Source of the DNA: a bacterium
Lineage (GTDB): Bacteria; SZUA-182; SZUA-191; JAJRXT01
NCBI GenBank assembly: GCA_024277605.1
Contig: JAJRUU010000188.1
Coordinates: 1 to 7,055, forward strand
Reading direction: 5' to 3'
DNA: 7,055 nucleotides
The position numbers and the translations under genes were made by a program. Numbering within the stretch: position 1 is the first letter of the stretch; each line of letters starts with the position of its first letter. Positions 1-5,813 of this stretch are shown here, one piece after another. The notes beneath the pieces were generated by a model, which was not told the DNA's origin, did not search any database, and was given only the letters and a program-made list of their open reading frames with translations.

Positions 1-6
1 AGACTC

Positions 7-717
7 CTAGCTTTTAGCTCTAATAACTTCCCAGGGATAGCTTACAAGGATTTTATGTGTCATTTCATGTCCCGCTATTTTTTTTATAATTCCGACTCCC
101 CTGCTAAAGCCATAATCCTTTTTTTTGTCAGAGTGTACATCACTCCCGATGAGATGCACCAAACCCTCCTTTAAAAGTTTTTTAGCAGTTCTTTTTGCCT
201 GCATTCCATATAAACCAATCAGACTCCCTGTATTTATTTGGAGCATTACCCCGTTTTCCACCCATTGTCTAATAATCTCGCTTTTTCCTTTCAGATACAT
301 ATATCTTTCAGGATGAGCGATTATGGGGGTAACGCCCTTGACTAATAACTTAAATAGCACATGTTCTGTATAAATCGGCAATTGGAGAAAAGGCAGTTCC
401 ACTAATACATGTTTTTCGTTTATTGTAATTAAGGGATTAGAGTCTATTTTATGTGGAAGGTCTGGCGTGATAGAGATTTCCGCCCCAAGTATCAATTCAA
501 TACCCAGCTCACGTTCTGCGCACTCTTTCTTTAGTGTAACAAAAGCCTGCTTTATGGCATCTATTTTATTCCAGTCGGCATCATTTCTAATATGAGGGGT
601 TAGTATAAAAGTTTTTACTCCATCAGCAATACCATTTTTTAATATCCTTATCGCCTCTTCCTTGTCAGAAGCCCCATCATCAACGGTCGGGAGTATATGG
701 GTATGCGCATCTATCAT
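7..717 (-). CDS. PHP-family phosphotyrosine phosphatase (CpsB/CapC/YwqE type)
   Basis: Predicted metal-dependent protein-tyrosine phosphatase that dephosphorylates the tyrosine kinase encoded just upstream, resetting the polysaccharide assembly cycle in the cytoplasm. The 236 residues are a usual length for this family. Metal-ligand motifs of the PHP fold are all visible: H5-x-H7 near the N-terminus, D13-D14-G15, T-P-H42, G-A-E80, the H135-P-E137 motif, and G-S-D193-V-H195 near the C-terminus. The ATG overlaps the kinase stop codon as ATGA (717-714), and the bases before it are A/T-rich with no Shine-Dalgarno sequence, so translation probably depends on coupling to the kinase gene. The stop is TAG, only six bases from the window edge. 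The fold and motifs are seen directly; the substrate is inferred from the neighbour and from characterised CpsB/YwqE proteins. Confidence in the family is high. Confidence 0.95.
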   Translation of the reverse strand: MIDAHTHILPTVDDGASDKEEAIRILKNGIADGVKTFILTPHIRNDADWNKIDAIKQAFVTLKKECAERELGIELILGAEISITPDLPHKIDSNPLITINEKHVLVELPFLQLPIYTEHVLFKLLVKGVTPIIAHPERYMYLKGKSEIIRQWVENGVMLQINTGSLIGLYGMQAKRTAKKLLKEGLVHLIGSDVHSDKKKDYGFSRGVGIIKKIAGHEMTHKILVSYPWEVIRAKS

Positions 718-2831
718 TTTTTATAGTAGCTATTATAATAATAGTAATGATAGTAGCCGGAAGCATGGGCAGAAAACTTATTCAAAACAACCCCCACAAC
801 ATTGAATCCGGCTTTATTTTTAAGCTCCTTAACGTGTTCCAGCATGGAGAAAGTCGCTCTCCCTGCTTCGACGGCAAATATAATTCCATCCGCTGAGGCC
901 CCGATTACGCTGGCATCATTAACGGCTAAGACCGGGGGCGTGTCAATAATCACCATATCATACATTTCTTTCAGTCTGCAGATAATATTCTTCAGCTTCT
1001 CTGACTCAATCAATGCACTGGGGTCGGGAGGGATAGGGCCGCTGGTTAATACATCTACCCCTTTAATAGTTGTAGAAGCTATCGTCTCCTGCAAGGAAAG
1101 GTCTTCCGTAAGAACACTTGTGACCCCTGCCTTATTGGAAACATTAAAAAACTTATAAATCGATGGTCTTCTTAAGTCCAGGTCCACCAATATAACCCGC
1201 TTGCCTTCCATGCTGAGGGCAATAGAAATATTTGACGCAAGACTGCTTTTCCCTTCCGCTTCAATAGAACTGGTGACCACCAACGTCTTAATCTGTTTAT
1301 CTATGGCTGCATAGCGTATGCTGTTCCTTATGGTACGATATGCCTCAACAATAGGGGAGTTTGGGGGTAAGCTGGAAATCAGGTTCATGTTCTGGAGTTG
1401 TTTTGCCTTGGGAATATTGCCGAGCAAGGTTGGGGATTTAATATGTTTTAAGTCTTCGGGTGATTTAACGGTATTGTCGATATACTCTACAAAGAGCGCC
1501 AACATCAACCCCCAGAACAGACCAAAAAAGACCCCCAGCACATAATTTAACGGTGTATTCGGGAAGTAAGTTTTTTCTGGTGTAACCGCCGGTTCAACCG
1601 TTCTGATATTAGATATAGTCATTGACTCGGCAATTTCCACTTGAGTCATATACTCCAATAGTTTTTGATACAAGTCTTTTTTTACTGAAAGGGCTAATTC
1701 AAGCTTAGAGCTTTCAGCGCTCCTAACCGGCAGCGTCAACAATTCACCCTGATATTTATCAAGGAATTTTTTCAATAACCCCCTCTTGGCTAAAGCCACT
1801 TCTCTATCTAGATCCCCTTCAATGGACTTTCTATAAAGAACGTCATAAACAGGGTCTATTGACAACATTTCTCTGGTAAAAAGCATATCTGCTTCTTTTT
1901 TAATGAGTTCTCTAACGGTTTCCATCTCTTTTTCGAGTAATCTATATTCAGGATGTTCATCAGAAAAATCAATGCTTTTCTCAGCAATACCGATTAATAT
2001 ATCACTCAGTTTGAGCTTTAAATTTTTCAGCTGGTCGTTCTGGGAAAATTCTTTGGATTCTGTTCTATAGCGCTCCATGTTTGCCAGCTTATCTTTAGCC
2101 TCCGCCGTCTCCTTTTCTAATGTAAAAATATTTTCTTCATTGGCATCATAACTATTTCTTAATACGCTTATTTTATCAACCAGGTTGTGGGTTTCCAGGC
2201 CGAGGTCAACTGTACCTTCTCTGACCTTAAAGTCCTTAAGGTCAGCTAAGGATGTATAATATTCTTCTCTGACCTTATTAATCTGGCTTCCAATAAACAT
2301 CCTGGCGGCCCTGTATTCTTCTCTTGTTCTGTTAAGCATATCTTCTATGTAAAATTCCGCCAGTTTATTAGCTATATCAGCAGCCTGTTTCGGATCAGTC
2401 GAATAGGCAACTATCTCCAACATATCCGTTTCCTCATACAAAGCCACCTCAAGGCAAGGCTGAGGAAGCAATAGGTGTGATAACCCCGCATCGGCTACAT
2501 CATCCGGTTTAATCTTTTCCCCGTCACGGTCTTTCAAATTCAATTCGGATATTAGTTTCTCCAGGAGAGGTCTGATCGTAGCCAGGGCTATATTGGTTGT
2601 ATAAGTGTCATCATTGGAAGATGTAAATCCTTTTCCAACTGAGGTTACACCCAAACTCGACATCAAAGATGACAACGTACTCGATGACTCAATAAGGAGT
2701 TTGGCTCTTGCTTCATAAGATGGTGTAACCAAATGAGTTACTATTACCATTGTGCCAAAAATGATAGAAAACGTGATAATTACCAGCTTTCTTCGCCTAA
2801 GCATTATCTCCCATATTTTCAAAAATTCCAT
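714..2831 (-). CDS. Wzc-type polysaccharide co-polymerase with C-terminal BY-kinase domain
   Basis: Inner-membrane chain-length regulator fused to a bacterial tyrosine autokinase, 705 residues, as in Gram-negative Wzc; Firmicutes usually split the two parts. A short cytoplasmic N-terminus precedes TM1 (about 15-34). A Wzz domain follows, then a long periplasmic helical and coiled-coil region (about 160-410), a proline-containing segment, and TM2 (about 428-449). The kinase domain has the E496-x2-R499-x2-R502 oligomerisation motif, Walker A ending in G-K528-S-S, Walker A' VILVDLDLRRP (546-556, D550 and D552) and Walker B MVIIDTPP (626-633, D630). The tail, residues 693-703, has eight tyrosines, the expected autophosphorylation cluster. 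Walker A reads SSIEAEGKSS, with E and A where P and G are usual; the invariant GKS is kept. An AGGGA lies 7 nt before the ATG. The gene follows the dehydrogenase after 75 bp and overlaps the phosphatase by 4 bp. Confidence 0.95.
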   Translation of the reverse strand: MEFLKIWEIMLRRRKLVIITFSIIFGTMVIVTHLVTPSYEARAKLLIESSSTLSSLMSSLGVTSVGKGFTSSNDDTYTTNIALATIRPLLEKLISELNLKDRDGEKIKPDDVADAGLSHLLLPQPCLEVALYEETDMLEIVAYSTDPKQAADIANKLAEFYIEDMLNRTREEYRAARMFIGSQINKVREEYYTSLADLKDFKVREGTVDLGLETHNLVDKISVLRNSYDANEENIFTLEKETAEAKDKLANMERYRTESKEFSQNDQLKNLKLKLSDILIGIAEKSIDFSDEHPEYRLLEKEMETVRELIKKEADMLFTREMLSIDPVYDVLYRKSIEGDLDREVALAKRGLLKKFLDKYQGELLTLPVRSAESSKLELALSVKKDLYQKLLEYMTQVEIAESMTISNIRTVEPAVTPEKTYFPNTPLNYVLGVFFGLFWGLMLALFVEYIDNTVKSPEDLKHIKSPTLLGNIPKAKQLQNMNLISSLPPNSPIVEAYRTIRNSIRYAAIDKQIKTLVVTSSIEAEGKSSLASNISIALSMEGKRVILVDLDLRRPSIYKFFNVSNKAGVTSVLTEDLSLQETIASTTIKGVDVLTSGPIPPDPSALIESEKLKNIICRLKEMYDMVIIDTPPVLAVNDASVIGASADGIIFAVEAGRATFSMLEHVKELKNKAGFNVVGVVLNKFSAHASGYYHYYYYNSYYKK

Positions 2832-2838
2832 GTGCCCG

Positions 2839-2843
2839 TCCCT
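2839..2843 (-). promoter_or_regulatory. Ribosome binding site of the co-polymerase/kinase gene
   Basis: AGGGA on the minus strand, 7 nt before the ATG at 2831. It is a moderate Shine-Dalgarno match and supports this start, which leaves the usual short cytoplasmic N-terminus before TM1. Confidence 0.5.
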
Positions 2844-2906
2844 ACATAAGAATTAAATAAACACAACTCATCAGATCAGCTTCGCAATCTGTTTTATTTG
2901 CCGCTA

Positions 2907-4073
2907 TCAGTCAGATACCCTGATTAAAATTTTTCCATCTTTTCTGGCTACTGAGTTTTTTAAGGCTTCTACGACCTTTTCAAAGGCATACTCTGCGGTA
3001 ATCATCTTTTTCAAATCAAGCTTTCCAGATGCAATCAGTCTGATAAGATTAGGGTAAATGCCGTATCCGACATGCCCCCTTGCGCCAACAATCTTATTGG
3101 CGCCTGAAACCAGGGTATCCAAATACATGGATGTTTTGGTCGCCGCCCGGCCCAGATAGATGATTTTACCTTCATTGGATAATGATTTTTCCATTTCAGG
3201 TATAGTCAACGGAGCGGCCCCCGCCGCTTCTACCTGAACATCGGCTCCCCAGCCCCGGGTGAGTTCCATAACCTTATCTCCAGGACTACAGTCATGCATT
3301 TTATTGACATTAAAGGCGTAATCGGCCCCCATGGCTTTGGCTATCTTCAACCGTTCGTCTATTATATCAAAGGCTATAATCCGGCTGGCGCCGGCAATTC
3401 CGGCTAAAGCCACCGCACCAAGCCCAATGGGCCCAACACCGTATACCGCCACCACCCCTCCCGGTTTGAATCCGGCGCCGGAAATAAATATCCCGTTATA
3501 GGCACAACCAACCGGTTCGATAAGGGCGCCGACATTGAAGGTGTCCCGCTCTGAGTAAACTTCAAGTAGCTCATCAATCTTCCAGCAATACCTTTCATTT
3601 ACCGCCACATATTCGGCGAGAGCTCCATCAGCGCTTAAACCCATTAACTCCACACGCTTGCATTGATTGGGTGCGCCGCTTCTACAGGCTTGACACATAC
3701 CGCACCACATCACGCTTTCAACGGCAACCACATCGCCAACCTTTAAATTAACTGTCTTAGCGCCAACCTTCTCCACTACTCCTGAAAATTCATGCCCTAA
3801 AATACAGGGGAACTTGGTTAAGCCGGAGAAAATTATATAGCCTTGTGCATCAGTCTCATAAACATGTGTATCTGAGCCGCATATCCCGCAAACCTTTACC
3901 CGGATAAGTACCTCATTATCAGTTATATCCGGTGTCGGCACATCGCGGACTTCGAAACTGGGATTGCACCATACCCGGCTTCCAACAGAAGCCCTGCGGC
4001 GGATTACTTCCTCTTCGCTTACAGCATACTCTTTCCGCGGTTTCCACTCCGCATCAACTACCAGCGCCTTCAT
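2907..4073 (-). CDS. Zinc-dependent medium-chain alcohol/polyol dehydrogenase (inosose-dehydrogenase-like)
   Basis: Cytoplasmic NAD(P)-dependent dehydrogenase of the zinc MDR superfamily, 388 residues, complete. Catalytic zinc ligands are C65 in CGICGSD, H94-E95 in GHE, and E186 in the LIEP segment. The structural zinc site is C124-x2-C127-x2-C130-x7-C138. The Rossmann motif is G212-V-G-P-I-G217, and D236 at the end of the second strand favours NAD over NADP. About 35 residues come before the usual MDR core, with an R-R-R-A-S-V-G-S-R-V-W stretch at 25-35. From memory, this extension and the E-T-D-x-x-G-Y and C-terminal G-H-x-G-x-G segments resemble the scyllo-inosose 3-dehydrogenase group (TM0412 type), so a sugar or cyclitol substrate is more likely than a simple alcohol. 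A strong AAAAGGAG lies 5 nt before the ATG. Its place between wza-like and wzc-like genes suggests a role in making or modifying a polymer component. Family is certain; substrate is not. Confidence 0.93.
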   Translation of the reverse strand: MKALVVDAEWKPRKEYAVSEEEVIRRRASVGSRVWCNPSFEVRDVPTPDITDNEVLIRVKVCGICGSDTHVYETDAQGYIIFSGLTKFPCILGHEFSGVVEKVGAKTVNLKVGDVVAVESVMWCGMCQACRSGAPNQCKRVELMGLSADGALAEYVAVNERYCWKIDELLEVYSERDTFNVGALIEPVGCAYNGIFISGAGFKPGGVVAVYGVGPIGLGAVALAGIAGASRIIAFDIIDERLKIAKAMGADYAFNVNKMHDCSPGDKVMELTRGWGADVQVEAAGAAPLTIPEMEKSLSNEGKIIYLGRAATKTSMYLDTLVSGANKIVGARGHVGYGIYPNLIRLIASGKLDLKKMITAEYAFEKVVEALKNSVARKDGKILIRVSD

Positions 4074-4255
4074 ACATACTCCTTTTGCCCCGATCTATTC
4101 ATAAGTTTATATGTGATTTGCCAGATTTCCTTTTGTATTGGATCTAAAGCCAACGTCCATGATAACTTTGCTTGCCTGAAAATTATTGTGTGGAAGCTGT
4201 CAAAGTTAATATTATCAGGAAGATGTGGTTTTACTGTTAATAAGGCCCGAATCAT
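4070..4255 (-). CDS. Candidate small protein, 61 residues, unknown function
   Basis: I do not recognise this protein. The case for a gene is positional: its ATG overlaps the ligase TGA as ATGA (4255-4252), and its own TGA overlaps the dehydrogenase ATG as ATGA (4073-4070), so it fills the 178-bp gap exactly and would be translationally coupled at both ends. The product begins MIRALLTVKPHLPD, is mildly basic, has no evident signal peptide, membrane helix or cysteine, and its second half (about 30-55, with two Trp) could form amphipathic helices. Against it, the nearest upstream AAGG is about 13 nt from the start, and the stretch looks more A/T-rich than the flanking genes, as an untranslated spacer would. 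The alternative is a plain intergenic spacer that is open by chance. I give it slightly less than even odds. Confidence 0.4.
   Translation of the reverse strand: MIRALLTVKPHLPDNINFDSFHTIIFRQAKLSWTLALDPIQKEIWQITYKLMNRSGQKEYV
4079..4086 (-). promoter_or_regulatory. Strong ribosome binding site of the dehydrogenase gene
   Basis: AAAAGGAG on the minus strand, separated by TATGT from the ATG at 4073. It is one of the two strongest Shine-Dalgarno sequences in the window, with that of the OPX gene, and it fixes the dehydrogenase start. It lies inside the last codons of the candidate 61-residue ORF, so the dehydrogenase could be translated independently or by coupling. Confidence 0.75.
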
Positions 4256-4260
4256 TCGGG
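4246..4260. repeat. 15-bp palindrome CCCGAA-N3-TTCGGG centred on the ligase stop codon
   Basis: On the minus strand this reads CCCGAA TGA TTCGGG. The three loop bases are exactly the ligase stop codon (4254-4252), and the left arm encodes the last two residues, Pro-Glu. What follows, CCTTATT, is not a proper U-run, so it is at best a weak terminator. A nearly identical palindrome lies before the OPX gene (6970-6984); 13 of 15 bases match. Confidence 0.6.
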
Positions 4261-5145
4261 TTGCAAAGCCTTTTTATTAATTTTCCCACTCCCTGTCTTG
4301 GGCAAGGATTCTCTTATTTCGATTATCTTAGGCAGTTTGTAATGCGCCATTTGCGCTCTGCAAAATTCAAGAACCTCTTTTTCCGACAATCTTTCTCCGT
4401 TATTGGTAACTATAATTGCCTTGGGGACCTCCCCTCGCAATCTATCTTTGACAGATATGACCGCCGCCTCTTTTATAGCCGGGTTGCTCTCCAATATCAA
4501 TTCAACTTCCAGGGGATAGACTTTCAACCCGGCCACCTTCATCATGCCACTCTTTCTTTCTACAAAGTAAAAATTGCCGTTCGTATCTGTTCTCCCCAAA
4601 TCTCCGCTATAGAACCAATCATCTGTAAAGCACCCCTGCTCAGACGCTGTATCTTTATAATATCCCTGAACAACCGCCGGACCCTTAAAAATCATTTCAC
4701 CCACATCCCCGGCAGGAAGCTCTCTACCTGCTTCATCCACTATCTTAACTTCGTAGGTAATGCATGGTTTACCCAGCGAACCAGGCAGAATATATTCACC
4801 CGGACGATTGGCCAAGGCAATCCCGGTAGTTTCGGTACTTCCCCAGACGGGAATAATCGGCAGCCCTAATTTCTTTCTGAAGCGCTCGGCAAGCTCAACC
4901 CGCGTATACATGCCGCCGCTTTCCGGAAGCCTTAACGAGCTCACATCATAGGCCTTATGCTCCAGCACACCCAATAGATTTTCATACATGGGCGCTAAAC
5001 CCATCATACAACTTACCTTATGCCTGGATATAGCCTCGGCCAATGATTTCGGATATATCTTATCCAAAATCACCAGGGTTCCCCCTAAATAAAGCGGACG
5101 GGCAAATATCTCATGTGGGTGTGCGAAAGGGGCAAACATACACAA
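4252..5145 (-). CDS. C-terminal part of the adenylate-forming ligase (after the TAG)
   Basis: Carries 297 codons in the same frame as the N-terminal part, beginning two codons after the TAG. It holds the rest of the large domain, including A5 (WGSTETTG), Y-S-G-D with the ATP-ribose-binding Asp, and the whole mobile C-terminal domain ending P-K-T-G-S-G-K-I-N-K-K. Possible restart codons are TTG at 5145 and ATG at 5139; only a weak AGG (5153-5151) lies upstream. Without the A3 P-loop this piece could not adenylate alone, although separately made halves might associate. In the intact protein the first codons here, LCMFAPFAHPHE, would be interior residues, so I do not regard 5145 as a true start. 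The end overlaps the ATG of the candidate 61-residue ORF. Confidence 0.6.
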   Translation of the reverse strand: MCMFAPFAHPHEIFARPLYLGGTLVILDKIYPKSLAEAISRHKVSCMMGLAPMYENLLGVLEHKAYDVSSLRLPESGGMYTRVELAERFRKKLGLPIIPVWGSTETTGIALANRPGEYILPGSLGKPCITYEVKIVDEAGRELPAGDVGEMIFKGPAVVQGYYKDTASEQGCFTDDWFYSGDLGRTDTNGNFYFVERKSGMMKVAGLKVYPLEVELILESNPAIKEAAVISVKDRLRGEVPKAIIVTNNGERLSEKEVLEFCRAQMAHYKLPKIIEIRESLPKTGSGKINKKALQPE

Positions 5146-5151
5146 GTGAAC

Positions 5152-5154
5152 CTA
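5152..5154 (-). other. In-frame amber (TAG) codon at codon 198 of the ligase
   Basis: The minus strand reads CCC AAT TAG GTT CAC TTG, that is Pro-Asn-stop-Val-His-Leu. Homologues typically have an acidic residue just before the Val of this segment, and GAG (Glu) becomes TAG with one change. It falls between the P-loop motif A3 and motif A4, so termination here removes most of the enzyme. TAG is also the terminal stop of the OPX gene (5814) and of the phosphatase gene (7), so amber is used as an ordinary stop here. Confidence 0.9.
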
Positions 5155-5745
5155 ATTGGGGGTTAACCCGAGTGCATACACGGAAGCGCTGGTATTCCAA
5201 TAGATGTTGGCATGGGTAGTCACCGCTCCTTTAGAATTCCCGGTAGAGCCTGAGGTATAATTCAGATAAACGATATCCTCAGCCTCAATTGCAACACCAG
5301 GGTCTAGAGTATTGCCTTTTTTCTGTATTTCATCCCATGGTAAACAGTTTCCGCCATTATCCCCAACCGCAATTACTTCTGTCGGCCTGTCCTTGGGCAA
5401 AGATTCCTCGAGCAACACGAGGTAAAGCGAGTGAGCAATTATACAATGCGGTGAAGTGCTGTGTAATATCGAACTGATCTTTTTGGGTTTAAGCTCAAAG
5501 TTAATCGGCACAACTACTGCCCGCAGCTTGGCAATTGCCAGGAAGCTTACTACCAACTCAGGAATTCTGGGCAGTAAGAGGCCGACTCTATCCCCCGGCT
5601 TAACACCCAGCGCCAAAAGAGCATGCGCTACTCGATTGACCATATCATTTAATTTGGCGTAATTCAGTTTATCATCCCGAAAGACGATGGCCGGTTTCTG
5701 TGGAATACTTCCGGCATGCTGCTGTAGCATTTCAACTAATGTCAT
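5152..5745 (-). CDS. N-terminal part of the adenylate-forming ligase (before the TAG)
   Basis: Encodes 197 residues, beginning MTLVEMLQQHAG, the customary opening of acyl-CoA synthetases, which supports the ATG at 5745. It includes the first subdomain and the phosphate-binding A3 motif YTSGSTGNSKG (163-173), then stops just before A4. It lacks A5, the ribose-binding Asp and the whole C-terminal lid, so it would be inactive alone. The Shine-Dalgarno is weak (AGAGA about 6 nt before the ATG). The gene begins 68 bp after the OPX stop, consistent with one operon. It is listed separately because, on the standard code, this is the polypeptide that would be made. Confidence 0.65.
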   Translation of the reverse strand: MTLVEMLQQHAGSIPQKPAIVFRDDKLNYAKLNDMVNRVAHALLALGVKPGDRVGLLLPRIPELVVSFLAIAKLRAVVVPINFELKPKKISSILHSTSPHCIIAHSLYLVLLEESLPKDRPTEVIAVGDNGGNCLPWDEIQKKGNTLDPGVAIEAEDIVYLNYTSGSTGNSKGAVTTHANIYWNTSASVYALGLTPN

Positions 5746-5813
5746 TATAATTCTCTGGCTTACTCTTTTATGACCAATATCACAAGATTCCCCTCGATAA
5801 AATCCAGGCGGCC

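Larger units (their letters stand above)
4252..5745 (-). pseudogene. Full-length class I adenylate-forming (acyl-CoA synthetase-like) ligase interrupted by one in-frame TAG
   Basis: Read through in one frame, 5745 to 4252 gives 497 residue positions, the normal length of an acyl-CoA or aryl-acid ligase of the ANL superfamily. Such enzymes activate a carboxylic acid to an acyl-AMP and pass it to CoA or another thiol. The only break is TAG at codon 198 (5154-5152); no base is gained or lost. The main motifs are present: P-loop A3 (163-173), the aromatic/His A4 segment (about 205-214), A5 WGSTETTG (301-308), YSGD (379-382), the hinge region near RKSG (397-400), and the A10 segment with catalytic K488. 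The lack of other damage suggests a very recent mutation, a sequencing or assembly error, or readthrough or recoding of UAG. Family is sure; the acid substrate cannot be told from sequence. The two separately readable halves are listed below. Confidence 0.85.

Noticed and set aside
2844..2906. Imperfect inverted repeat CAGAT/ATCTG in the spacer between dehydrogenase and kinase genes
   Set aside because: Five-base arms with a 10-base loop and no U-run are expected by chance in such a spacer.
4198..4203. Consensus -35 box TTGACA on the minus strand before the dehydrogenase gene
   Set aside because: At 16-18 bp spacing there is no acceptable -10 hexamer; AATAAT is present but only 10 bp away. 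Not enough for an internal promoter.
4070..4255. The 61-residue ORF as an acyl carrier protein for the ligase (it contains F-D-S-F)
   Set aside because: Carrier proteins are about 80 residues with a D-S-L motif between defined helices. Here the Asp-Ser lies near residue 20 with no preceding helix, so the resemblance is superficial.
4225..4869. A 214-codon open frame on the plus strand
   Set aside because: It lies almost wholly antisense to the well-supported C-terminal ligase coding region and its translation shows no family motif. The other plus-strand open frames are antisense shadows of the same kind.
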